64,000 nt of DNA, from positions 774,961 to 838,960 of the forward strand of contig NW_024735554.1 of the NCBI RefSeq assembly GCF_018991925.1, given 5' to 3'. A program made the translations under genes and the position numbers. The notes under the pieces are model-generated. The model did no database searches. It saw only the letters and a list, made by a program, of their open reading frames with translations, and had not been told where the DNA came from. This document shows, piece by piece, positions 13,023 to 25,300 of this stretch; the stretch's first letter is position 1; every line of letters begins with the position of its first letter. The stretch comes from Homarus americanus (taxonomy: Eukaryota; Arthropoda; Malacostraca; Decapoda; Nephropidae).

Positions 13023-15127
13023 ACACACACCACACACTATTTGGTATTACACAGGTCCATTTTGGTCTCTATTTGTCAAGTGGTTTAATATATGAATGAA
13101 TCTACGTTTTAACTTTAAACCTCTTATAGTTTTTGTTATTTTACCTAGTTTTATTATGAATTTTAACACACCTTTGCTCAATAGAAAAAAGAATATATTC
13201 ATTTATTGTATACAAGTTAAGTTATATATCTAGACTTAAAATAAAGGAATAAAATATTAATACTTTCTTATATATTCTTATTATCAACGACTGGCCTCTC
13301 GTCTAGTAAATAATATATCACACCGTTTTAGATATATTATACAATCTTATAATATAAAAAATGGCTCTAAATGCTTCGTATCATAATATTTTGTATGTAT
13401 TGTAATTCCTATTTATATACTGTACACTGGTCTTCGGTAACCTGAGTTTAAGGAATATATTTTCCAAAAGAAACATAAACTCAATCTAAGTGAGGTCTGA
13501 CAAGCGCAAGATATAGTTTTAGGATGACCTCACTAGTCTTGTAACTTGGAGAGTGTTCAGGTGGCACTGTATGAACGAGAAGGATGTGTGAGGTAGGAGA
13601 GAAAGATGTTTGTGTTGACGTGTGATGAGAGGAAAGAAAGTAAAATGTGTTAATAGAAGGATAACATCACTATTCACTTGGCGAGAAGGAATTAACGCTA
13701 AAAAACGTAATTAGAGATTCGAAGTAAGTTTGAAGAATGTATTGTTATATAAAACACATTTCAGTGAGTCTCAGTGTCTTACTAGGCTCAGTTTTGTCTT
13801 TGTTAGTGTCCACTTTGAATTTATGTTTTTCTGGCCAAATAAACTGTTTCAAGTAGCAACATCAATTTCTAGCTACTTTGTTATTTGTTTGGTAATGGTA
13901 AGAAGTAATGTGTGTATAAAGATGAAGTTACTTTACGTTGGTGTAGATTAATTGATGATATGGATAGAATTAAGAGATTTCAGAGTGATCATTCCCCCGA
14001 CCTTCCCTATGTACAGGCCAAATAACATCAGGTTTTCCGGGTCCTGACGGGTTTAGCAGCCGGTGGAAGGTATCGTTTACATTTCTGAAAAACCAGACAT
14101 CGACCTTAAATTAGGCTATTGGAGAAAAAAATATATTACCCTTTTGATCTTTTCACCTGACTCAACCGATTATGTTACCTGACAAGGGTAGAGTGACGGC
14201 CCCGAACCACCTTATACGGAAACCCTAAATTTAAAGGAAGTTTCTACGTTGATTCTGCCGTTGTTGTAGCAGATGGAAGATCGAGGAAGATGCAATCTTA
14301 TATCGACCTTCTCTCCCTTAAAGTCGACCTTCTCTCCCTCAAGTTCGACCTCTCAGTAATCAACTCTCATAAGGATACCCAATTACCCCATGTCTTTCTT
14401 TAAATTTCAACAGTAGCTTATGATGCTTATGTGACCCAATCTACTTGCGTTTCAATTACTGTTTATGAGAAAGTGATAATTTGCGACTACACTTCACTCC
14501 TTAGGATTTATGATGTATATGTGGTAATTACTCTTATTACTGAGGCTTATACCTGGTACACATAACTAAGAGCAGTAGTGTAGAAGGTCCTGATTAATTT
14601 TCTGATTATTCCAGTTATTTTAAGATTTTAATTTGTTTTTCTTAATGTACATTTCAATGAGAAATTTTAACACAAATATTCAGTCAGAAAATCTGTAGGA
14701 AGTGATAATACGAATCATTAAAAATTGCTCCCAGACCGTAAGTGAAGTGACACTAAACAGCTTTTGGCGAAACCGAAATGAAGGATAACCAGCTTAATTA
14801 ATCCAATTTAGAACTTAATTTGTAGAAGAAATAAAGGTGAAGCAAGCTCAGGGGAAGGGATAGGGGAAGGAGAGGGCTAAATTTCACGCGATTTTTAGTT
14901 TTCAAAATTTCCTACTACATTATACTACTTCGAAAGAGAAATAATTAGCCTACCACTTCTCATTGTTTTGGGGGACAGATCCAGTACACCTTAACAACCT
15001 CACGAATAAGGATTTACGCTAATGTTATAATTATGCATTGAATACAAAAATACAATATGGAATATTTATATGAAGTGAATTTTAGCAGAATAGTAAATGA
15101 AAATATCCCAGAAATGTATGATGGTCA

Positions 15128-18100
15128 AAATATAGATACTTGAACTCAGAATATAGATACTTGAACTCAGAATATAGATACTTGAACTCTGAATATAGAT
15201 ACTTGAACTCTGAATATAGATACTTGAACTCAGAATATAGATACTTGAACTCTGAATATAGATACTTGAACTCTGAATATAGATACTTGAACTCTGAATA
15301 TAGATACTTGAACTCTGAATAGATACTTGAACTCAGAATATAAATACTTCAACTGAGAATATAGATACTTGAACTCTGAATATAGATACTTGAACTCTGA
15401 ATATAGATACTTGAACTCTGAATAGATAAGTGAACTCAGAATATAGATACTTGAACTCTGAATATAGATACTTGAACTCAGAATATAGATACTTGAACTC
15501 TGAATATAGATATTTGAACTCTGAATATAGATACTTGAACTCTGAATATAGATACTTGAACTCTGAATATAGATACTTGAACTCAGAATATAAATACTTC
15601 AACTGAGAATATAGATACTTGAACTCTGAATATAGATATTTGAACTCTGAATATAGATACTTGAACTCTGAATATAGATACTTGAACTCCGATATAGATA
15701 TTTGAACTCTGAATATAGATACTTGAACTCTGAATAGATACTTGAACTCAGAATATAAATACTTCAACTGAGAATATAGATACTTGAACTCTGAATATAG
15801 ATACTTGAACTCTGAATAGATACTTGAACTCAGAATATAGATACTTGAACTCTGAATATAGATACTTGAACTCTGAATAGATACTTGAACTCAGAATATA
15901 AATACTTCAACTGAGAATATAGATACTTGAACTCTGAATATAGATACTTGAACTCTGAATATAGATACTTGAACTCTATAGATACTCTGAATATAGATAC
16001 TTGAACTCTGAATATAGATACTTGAACTGAATATAGATACTTGAACTCTATAGATACTTGAACTGAATATAGATACTTGAACTGAATATAGATACTTGAA
16101 CTCTGAATATAGATACTTGAACTCTGAATATAGATACTTGAACTCAGAATATAGATACTTGAACTCTGAATATAGATACTTGAACTCTGAATATAGATAC
16201 TTGAACTCTGAATATAGATACTTGAACTCTGAATATAGATATTTGAACTCTGAATATAGATACTTGAACTCTGAATATAGATACTTGAACTCAGAATATA
16301 AATACTTCAACTGAGAATATAGATACTTGAACTCTGAATATAGATACTTGAACTCTGAATATAGATATTTGAACTCTGAATATAGATACTTGAACTCTGA
16401 ATAGATACTTGAACTCAGAATATAAATACTTCAACTGAGAATATAGATACTTGAACTCTGAATATAGATACTTGAACTCTGAATATAGATACTTGAACTC
16501 TGAATATAGATACTTGAACTCTGAATATAGATACTTGAACTCTGAATATAGATACTTGAACTCTGAATATAGATATTTGAACTCTGAATATAGATACTTG
16601 AACTCTGAATATAGATACTTGAACTCAGAATATAAATACTTCAACTGAGAATATAGATACTTGAACTCAGAATATAGATACTTGAACTCTGAATATAGAT
16701 ATTTGAACTCTGAATATAGATACTTGAACTCTGAATAGATACTTGAACTCAGAATATAAATACTTCAACTGAGAATATAGATACTTGAACTCTGAATATA
16801 GATACTTGAACTCTGAATATAGATACTTGAACTCTGAATATAGATACTTGAACTCTGAATATAGATACTTGAACTCTGAATATAGATACTTGAACTCTGA
16901 ATATAGATACTTGAACTCTGAATAGATACTTGAACTCAGAATATAAATACTTAAACTGAGAATATAGATACTTGAACTCTGAATATAGATACTTGAACTC
17001 TGAATATAGATACTTGAACTCTGAATATAGATACTTGAACTCTGAATAGATACTTGAACTCAGAATATAAATACTTAAACTGAGAATATAGATACTTGAA
17101 CTCTGAATATAGATACTTGAACTCTGAATATAGATACTTGAACTCTGAATATAGATACTTGAACTCTGAATAGATATTTGAACTCAGAATATAAATACTT
17201 CAACTGAGAATATAGATACTTGAACTCTGAATATAGATACTTGAACTCTGAATATAGATACTTGAACTCAGAATATAGATACATGAACTCAAAATATAGA
17301 TACTTGAACTCTGAATATAGATATACTTGAACTCTGAATATAGATACTTGAACTCTGAATATAGATACTTGAACTCAGAATATAGATACTTGAACTCTGA
17401 ATATAGATATTTGAACTCTGAATATAGATACTTGAACTCTGAATAGATACTTGAACTCAGAATATAAATACTTAACCTGAGAATATAGATACTTGAACTC
17501 AGAATATAGATACTTGAACTCTGAATATAGATACTTGAACTCAGAATATAGATACTTGAACTCAGAATATAGATACTTGAACTCAAAATATAGATACTTG
17601 AACTCTGAATATAGATACTTAAACTGAGAATATAGATACTTGAACTCTGAATATAGATACTTGAACTCAGAATATAGATACTTGAACTCTGAATATAGAT
17701 ACTTGAACTCTGAATATAGATACTTGAACTCAGAATATAGATACTTGAACTCAAAATATAGATACTTGAACTCTGAATATAGATACTTAAACTGAGAATA
17801 TAGATACTTGAACTCTGAATATAGATACTTGAACTCAGAATATAGATACTTGAACTCTGAATATAGATATTTGAACTCTGAATATAGATACTTGAACTCT
17901 GAATAGATACTTGAACTCAGAATATAAATACTTAAACTGAGAATATAGATACTTGAACTCAGAATATAGATACTTGAACTCTGAATATAGATACTTGAAC
18001 TCTGAATAGATACTTGAACTCAGAATATAAATACTTCAACTGAGAATTTAGATACTTGAACTCTGAATATAGATACTTGAACTCTGAATATAGATACTTG

Positions 18101-18438
18101 AACTCTGAATATAGATACTTGAACTCTGAATATAGATACTTGAACTCCGAATATAGATACTTGAACTCTGAATATAGATACTTGAACTCTGAATATAGAT
18201 ACTTGAACTCTGAATATAGATACTTGAACTCTGAATATACTGTAGATACTTGAACTCTGAATATAGATACTTGAAGTCTGAATAGATACTTGAACTCAGA
18301 ATATAGATACTTGAACTCTGAATATAGATACTTGAACTCTGAATAGATACTTGAACTCAAAATATAGATACTTAAACTGAGAATATAGATACTTGAACTC
18401 AGAATATAGATACTTGAACTCTGAATATAGATACTTGA
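15128..18438 (+). repeat. 21-bp minisatellite array, 3.3-kb block
   Basis: This is the same 21-bp family, here about 150 units long. A composite module recurs irregularly, often 100-200 bp apart: an 18-bp short unit, then a CTCAG unit, then the AAATACTTCAACTGAG variant. That is a simple higher-order structure. From about 17.2 kb the AAATACTTAAACTGAG and TCAAAATATAG variants increase and units become more mixed. The array decays into unique sequence after 18438. Confidence 0.95.
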
Positions 18439-18588
18439 ACTGAAAAATCAGAGTACAGATAAGTAAATTCAAAGCTCATAATATAAATGCATGAAATGTC
18501 TTCCTAAACATCCAACAAACGTAAATAAATTATGATAGACCCCTGAATTATTTTACGTTACGCCAGAGTTTCAAAACCATTTACGTCG

Positions 18589-18591
<3 letters not shown>

Positions 18592-18636
<45 letters not shown>

Positions 18637-18704
18637 GTTCTGCCATTTTCACATCCAAGCCTTTGATTGGGTAATACACTGACTGTCCCTCGCACTGTTG
18701 TTTT

Positions 18705-18770
<66 letters not shown>
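18592..18770 (+). repeat. Facing CT and AG microsatellites
   Basis: A (CT)n tract of about 42 bases (18592-18633) is followed about 74 bases later by an (AG)n tract of about 62 bases (18708-18770). The two tracts are complementary and could pair as a hairpin, or form triplex DNA singly. Confidence 0.9.
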
Positions 18771-18772
<2 letters not shown>

Positions 18773-19409
18773 GATGATAGAAGTACCGACTCTTACCCAG
18801 GAATCACTCCAAGTCATTATTAATTGTTTCTTTACCAACCTATCAGCTAGAAGATAGTTGTGTATTGTATCGTGAGAACAACCAAATGACGTCTGTTGTT
18901 GTAGTTGTTGTTATTCATATATTTTTATTGTTGTTGTTGTAGTTGTCATTATCATATTATTATTGTTGTTGTTGTTATGGATGGATATATGATGATGTTC
19001 TCTCTTACTACTGATATAATAATTTATTTCAAAACATAATTATAACATTATCATCACAACCGTTCTATTACATAAATTATATTTCTCTTTTTTACTCATA
19101 GGAAAATTACTTTATATATAAATAACAGACGTAGATAAGAGGGTTGGAAGCACTGTATTTTATTTGATCATATTTGTATATTTAATTCACGTCACTGTGT
19201 ATCAATCATGGTAAAAGTTTAAAACTATAATTGTGATATATTTTTTACTATTTTCGTTTCGTTGTTTTTTTTTTACTTTTTGTTAATCGATTTGATGGTT
19301 TGATTGTTTTTGTTGTTTATGTCGGGTGTCTTATAGTTGTTCTGGTGATGACAATGGTGGTAGTGTGGCGAGGGTGTGGCTATAAGGGTAGATTGGAGGC
19401 CACATTATT
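18771..19409 (+). other. AT-rich non-coding stretch with TTG/GTT runs
   Basis: GTT trinucleotide runs near 18895-18980 and a T-run near 19265. No gene was seen. Confidence 0.6.
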
Positions 19410-19500
19410 ATAGTAATAGTAGTAGTGGTAGTAGTAGCGATAGTAGTATTGGTGGTAGTAATAGTGAGAGAAGTAGTAATAATAGTAGTGATGGTGCCTA
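19410..19500 (+). repeat. Degenerate TAG/TAA trinucleotide tract
   Basis: An imperfect (TAG)n and (TAA)n tract. It produces an open frame rich in Tyr on the minus strand that is not a gene. Confidence 0.8.
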
Positions 19501-19715
19501 AGGAGGTTCCGGTGTTGTGTTAGAGTCAGTGCATCAGGTGGAGGCTTCCCACCTACACCTTCACTTAATGTTATACAAGAGTGAAGTTGAAAACCTACAC
19601 CTGCTCCAGTCACCATTAAGACACCTGGCCCACCTGTGTTACTTGAAGATGTTATATAAGGCAATGAACAACAGGGCAAAAACTTTATTGCCGTCTTGTT
19701 ATATAATAAAGATAA

Positions 19716-20005
19716 ACCACCTTAACGTTAACCTAATCTAATCTAATCTAACCTGACCTAACCTGGCTGCCAACACTTCACCTCCACTATGACCACCTTA
19801 ACGCTAACCTAACCTAATCTAACCTAACCTAACCTGGCTGCCAACACTTCACCTCCACTATGACCACCTTAACGCTAACCTAACCTAATCTAACCTGACC
19901 TAACCTGGCTGCCAACACTTCACCTCCACTATGACCACCTTAACGCTAACCTAACCTAATCTAACCTAACCTAACCTGGCTGCCAACACTTCACCTCCAC
20001 TATGA
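19716..20005 (+). repeat. 71-bp tandem repeat containing telomere-like CCTAA steps
   Basis: There are four units with a 71-bp period (CCACCTTAACG at about 19716, 19793, 19864 and 19935). Each unit holds CCTAACCTAA runs followed by GGCTGCCAACACTTCACC. The embedded CCTAA steps are the complement of the arthropod telomere motif TTAGG. Confidence 0.9.
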
Positions 20006-20039
20006 CAGAAAATGGGAAGAATTAACTCCTCAACACACG

Positions 20040-20792
20040 CACCCTGACACCTCACCTCCACCCCCCCCACACACACCCTCACACCTCACCTCCCCCCCAC
20101 ACACACACCCCCACCCCACCCCCCCCCACACACACACCCTCCACCTCACCTCCACCCCCCCACACACACACCCTCACACCCACCTCCACCCCCCCACACA
20201 CCCTCCACCTCACCTCCACACACACCCTCACACCTCTCCTCCACACACACCCCACACACACACACACCCTCACACCTCACCTCCACACACACACCCCTCA
20301 CACCTCACCTCCACACACACACCCTCACCTCACCTCACACATCCTCCACCTCACCTCCACCCCCCCCACACACACACCCTCACCTCACCTCCACACACAC
20401 ACCCCCCCCCACACACACCCTCACACCTCACCTCCACACACACACCCTCACCTCACCTCCACACACACACACCCCACACACCTCACCTCCCACACACACA
20501 CCCTCACACCTCACCTCCACACACACACCCTCACACTTCACCTCCACACACACACCCTCACACCCACCTCCACCCACACACCCTCACACCTCACCTCCAC
20601 ACACACACACCTCACCTCACACCCTCACCTCACCTCCACACACACACACCCTCACACCTCACCTCCACACACACACCCCCACACCTCACCTCCAACCCCA
20701 CACACACACACACACCCTCACACCTCACCTCCCACACACCCCTGTACACACACACACACACACACACCCCTGTACACACACACACACACACA
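20040..20792 (+). repeat. CA/CCTCAC-rich minisatellite
   Basis: An irregular tandem array of CACACAC blocks separated by CCTCACACCTCACCTCC, about 25-40 bp per step, very strand-asymmetric (C on plus, G on minus). Open frames on the minus strand (Val-Cys-Gly rich) are by-products. Confidence 0.9.
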
Positions 20793-22107
20793 CTTCCTAC
20801 AAGAACAACGTATAGCGTCATTATCGTGATCAATGACGCTATTTGTACATAATTTATAAAGACTTTGCCTCATCACGCTTCAGGCTAATATACTTACGCC
20901 ATCTCTGATTATTGCGGTTAGTTGTATCCACAGAGTCTGCATAAATTAACAGTTAATCATCTATAATGGTTGTATATTTCTCATTAGATTTCCGACTCGT
21001 GTTTAAGTGTAATTTCCTCTCTTAACCTTTCATGTTTTATATATTAAGAAGAGAAAATATTGGGTCACGTGAAGATTAGCCTTTCCAGTTTATTTTACGT
21101 GAAGAATAACCACCTTAACGCAAATCTAGCCCAGCCCAGCCAAACCCAACCCAACCTAACCTAACCTAACCTAACCTAACCTAACCTTTCCCCAGGGAGC
21201 ATTAGGGTATTAATCACCAAGTGAAATAATCTGGGTGGACTAATCTTCAGGTGATGTGAAATGTTAAGACGAGAAAGAGCAAGATTAAACAGACTTAAGG
21301 AAGGACTCCTGTTAAGGTTGAACCACTGAGGTCAATTTATAGGAGGGAGTCAGCAGTGAGGAGGAGTGAAGTATTACGGAGGTTCCTCAGCAGATATTTC
21401 CTTAATAATGGGGCGTTAAGCTCAGGGTGAAGGATGGTGGCTGGAGGTGGTGTGGCTGTCACGGCCCTCACTGATAACGAGACAGATGGTGTGCTGAGCT
21501 TCCACTCCTCTCACCACTGTCTGGGGTAGTTGGCAGTGTATAGGTGGGACTGCTGGTTGTAGAGGGAAGTAGGGAGAGTATAGGTGGGGGAGCTGGCTGT
21601 AGGGGAGAGTAGAGATCTGGGTGGGAGAACTGGCTGTAGGAGAGAGCTGGAGAAGATATAATAGGCAAGACTTCAGAGGATGGCAATGGAGGTGTGAGAG
21701 GTCGCAACACACATCCTCTTTCTCCTCACATGTAAACATTATCTGGGAGGCGGAGCTGCCATAACCATAACAAAACACTCAATATTGCTGTCTGTAAAAG
21801 CACCAGTCGACGAGAAAAAGTAAGGAGAAAAGTTGAGCAACAAAATCACTCCTAAAACACTACAACAGGATCCAATGGCCCGCGTCTCGATGTTTCAAAA
21901 ACTAGTCGTCGGGAAGGTAAACAGCAACAAACTGCCTCACACACTCTAAGTCATCAGGGCAGAAACAACTAACATAAACAATATATAACAGTAAACAAAC
22001 ACAGGTAGAACAACCCTGAGTGGTACAGTAATCTGACGCAAAGACAACAAAAAATAACAACTGTGAGAAAATAATTTATAATAGTGAACACCTCCCATTT
22101 CTGTATA

Positions 22108-22110
<3 letters not shown>
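20793..22110 (+). other. Non-coding stretch with a telomere-like tract
   Basis: This contains (CCTAA)n at about 21152-21186, followed by AATCACCAAGTGAAATAATCT and a CTAATCTTCAGGTGATG motif that resembles the small repeats at 52.7-52.8 kb. A 118-codon minus-strand frame (21422-21778) is driven by short GGGAGAGTA/GTAGGTGGG repeats. No gene was recognised. Confidence 0.6.
21152..21186 (+). repeat. Interstitial telomere-like (CCTAA)n
   Basis: About seven near-perfect CCTAA steps. A shorter run is at 22185-22204, and the TTAGG orientation appears at about 35513-35546. These are interstitial tracts, not a chromosome end. Confidence 0.85.

Positions 22111-22163
<53 letters not shown>
22111..22163 (+). 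repeat. CA microsatellite
   Basis: A (CA)n tract of about 26 steps. Another lies at 22664-22701. Confidence 0.95.
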
Positions 22164-22165
<2 letters not shown>

Positions 22166-22205
22166 AAATATCTGGTGCACGATAACCTAACCTAACCTAA
22201 CCTAC

Positions 22206-22661
22206 TATACTGTAAAGTTAAACTGTTAAATATTTATTCTTTTCAATTTTCATAAACATAATTAATCCCTCCTGGAAAGATGTTAAAATTTACATTTGCA
22301 ACATCGGAAGGTTCAGTGGTTCGATACGATGACCCAGGCGATAGTTCGACAGTTCGGGCACAAGGAAATAATGTGTGTTTCGTGACATTCGTAAGGTTAC
22401 CATTACTATAATTGTCGCTGCTAATATATATGTGTAATCCATTATCTACCAGTCACGATAGCCTCACCCTTGTCAGCACGTGTATTTTAAGTCCTGTTGT
22501 CTGCTACCTTGTGTTACCATCAGGTAGTCAATTGATCCTACCAGGGCAACTAATGTATCTACCATCTACCACCAGACAGTCGTAGCCTCCAGCAGTAGAC
22601 AAAAGAGGCTGCAGCTGAGGTAACATTATATTATCACCACACAGCCACACAGTCTGTTGCC

Positions 22662-22705
<44 letters not shown>

Positions 22706-23470
22706 GAAGATCTATAATTTTACTGCCAATACTAATTAATAACAGGTTCTGCTGGGAAGAAATTGCTCTCTGTAAAAAAATTCATAAACCTGAAGCTTCT
22801 TTACCTGACAAATTAGTCTCCTTCATCCACCTTACTAGGCAGAAATAATTTCATGGGAGGAAACTTGATCACAAAACACCTGTCCAGCAGATTAATCTCC
22901 CGAGTGTGCGTGGTGGAGACCTTGACCTTCCTTAACCGCATTGTGGTACAGCAAGCACAGAATTCACGCACGCACCTGTACATACATACATACTACTAAT
23001 AATAGTGATGTATCTAGACCAGTGGTGTGATACATTAGCGGTAACATATCAATAGTACACATTCCCACCTTTACACAGCATCATATTTCAACACAGCCTA
23101 TAGCGTTAAGGAGACTCTGCCTCGTACAGTACATCAACATTAGTGACACGCCCGCCCAGCTTAAAACTTTTAAAGCTTACAATATATTACACTTTCCCTA
23201 ACACTATATTGACATATATCTTGGTTAGGAAACTTACCAGAATTACAGAGTCTTGGTGATATATACGTGAAATATATTGAATCTTCTCTCTCGTTGCTCT
23301 CTTCCTGCTGTATCAAGCCTTCTGTGTTGTATTTATGTAACGTTATTATCTTTCTTTGTATTCTTGCGAGAGTTTGTATTAAAATAGTTATATGATTTTT
23401 TAGTTTTTGTTTTAACTTTTAACCTTTTCAATCTTCAATCATTATCAACATTACAAGTATTGACTCACGA
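22206..23470 (+). other. Non-coding stretch up to gap
   Basis: Apart from the CA tract at 22664-22701, nothing recognisable. It ends at the N run. Confidence 0.6.
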
Positions 23471-23570
23471 NNNNNNNNNNNNNNNNNNNNNNNNNNNNNN
23501 NNNNNNNNNNNNNNNNNNNNNNNNNNNNNNNNNNNNNNNNNNNNNNNNNNNNNNNNNNNNNNNNNNNNNN
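23471..23570. other. Assembly gap (100 N)
   Basis: One hundred N, typical of a fixed-size scaffold join. The left arm of the large inverted repeat begins directly after it. Confidence 0.99.
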
Positions 23571-23720
23571 TACAGTAATTATAAAAGTATTTAATCCTCT
23601 ACTGCCTTTGACCTTAGTGAGCACAACGTGGTAACTAATATGTTTTTTTTTTACTAAACGAAAAGCGCAGACAGCAATAAACTCTATGACAAGAGTTTCG
23701 TTGTGTTAGTTCCTGGTACA

Positions 23721-23721
<1 letters not shown>

Positions 23722-23806
<85 letters not shown>
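23722..23806 (+). repeat. TA microsatellite
   Basis: About 84 bases of (TA)n. The matching place in the right arm (about 48965-48976) has only about 12 bases, so the tract expanded or shrank after the arms separated. Confidence 0.95.
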
Positions 23807-23809
<3 letters not shown>

Positions 23810-24420
23810 TCCTCACCGATATGTTCATGGCCATGTCGGTGGTGACGGCTCGTGTTAAGAGTCGCTCATCACTACAACACCACCATCACGTACACAGCTA
23901 AGGCCGGTGTAAGAGTAATACCTGATGTTGTTATTGATGAAAGTCACATCAGTCTGGTATAATATCTCGACGCCTCGGGTACTGGCAGCGAGATGAAGTG
24001 ATTCTATATACCAACATGATTACCTTTTATCTTTTACCTTCTCCCATTCGTTATTAGTTAACGTAACGACTAGTGGGGTTATATAACATGATTGTGTCGG
24101 TTTGTGTAAATGTCTGTGTTTGTCTGTCGAATATACTGTTTTGGGATAAAAAATGGGAGTATTAATGTGTAAGAACAAGTAAGTGATTAAAAGCTATATT
24201 TAGGTCATTCAACAATTGTGTGTATATCTGTTGTTGATGGTGATATTAGTGTGACAAACTTAGTTACTCCGATATCACATTTATTTATTTATACTAGATT
24301 CCAAGAACAAGAGTGACAATATGTAGTACACTGGTAGCTGACGTACACAACACTTGTACTCATTATTTAACAAACACACTTGATCTGATCATATTTAAGT
24401 GATCGATTTCAGAAAGGTGT

Positions 24421-24717
24421 ATGTGTGGTTGTTACGAGCAAGCAGGGTGTGAACATGCCTCAACGAGTGTGTGTTCGTTTGTTTTTGTCAACTGGCTTCG
24501 AGAACCGCCTTGTCGTCTGATTGTGGAAAGTCTATTGTGGAAGCCATGGACAAGCTGGAGTTTGGACGTCTCTCTGCTCATTACCGTAATCGAGCCTTTG
24601 GACCAATCACAGGTCTTCATGGCCTGTTCTGTGGACCAATTTGCGCTTGACTCGTCCCCTCGCCCTCCTTTTGTGTTTCATTTTAGTAAAGTAATTTTAT
24701 ATAAGAGTGTTAGTTAA
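24421..24717 (+). other. 98-codon open frame in left arm, probably not a gene
   Basis: An open frame starting MCGCYEQAGCEH is also open in the other arm (48056-48352, minus). I recognise no domain, signal peptide or splice signal. The two versions differ at two residues (QVFMA/QVYMA and VILYK/VIVYK), both amino-acid changing, which gives no sign of protein-level constraint. It is most likely a chance frame kept because the arms are young. Confidence 0.3.
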
Positions 24718-25004
24718 TCTTCTCTTTTGGTAAACGTGGGTTCACCTGGTTAGATTGGCATAGCGTGGGCGTAACAATATGGGTGTGAGTGTGTGTGACG
24801 GATGGTGGCAGCAGGTGAGATGGCCGTTTCCTATCTCCTTCGTCGACAACTCTCAAACTGGCGTTTTATACAAAGTTGTTTTCATAAGAAAAATAATCCA
24901 AACTTAAGCCCCACCAACCTTAAGGCTAAGAACTTTTCAAAGTATATTTTGAGATTAGTTTTCTTGGCCAAGGAACGACAATGCTTCAGCCCAATACCAA
25001 GTTT

Positions 25005-25300
25005 GGAGAATATGGAGGGATTGCGTAATAGCTGTGGTAGGGAGGGTGAGGTGTAATAGCTTTGGTAGGGAGGGAGGAGTAACGTAACAGCTGTGGTAAG
25101 GAAGGAGGGGGTAAAATAGTAGCTGTGGTAGGGAGGGAGATGTAGCATAATAGCTGTGGTAGGGAGGAAGAGATTGTGTAATAGCAGTGGTAGGGAGGGA
25201 GAGTTTGTGTATTAGCTGTGGTAGGGAGGGAGGGGTTGCATAATAGCTGTGGTAGGGAGGGAGGATAGGGCTGTGTACTAGCTGTAGGAGGGAAGGAGGA
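25005..25300 (+). repeat. About 31-bp G-rich minisatellite, left arm
   Basis: Tandem units contain AATAGCTGTGGTAGGGAGGGAG with variable spacers. The right arm holds the complement (47385-47765) with more units, so copy number differs between arms. Confidence 0.9.

Larger units (their letters stand above)
8099..16130 (+). repeat. 8,032-bp tandem duplication, copy B
   Basis: This is the second copy, at +8,032, with the same LINE, SINE, microsatellites and array start. After 16130 the 21-bp array simply continues, whereas copy A is cut and joined to the start of the unit at the same array point. The event therefore looks like a tandem duplication with one breakpoint inside the array. Confidence 0.95.

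Noticed and set aside
15128..18438. CRISPR array
   Set aside because: Units are contiguous with no unique spacers, and the genome is eukaryotic.
20040..20833. Cys/Val/Gly-rich minus-strand frames, looking like small secreted peptides
   Set aside because: CA-rich minisatellite without signal peptide or stable frame.
24421..24717. Conserved gene present in both inverted-repeat arms (MCGCYEQ frame)
   Set aside because: Conservation only reflects the young duplication; the differences seen change amino acids and no domain is visible.
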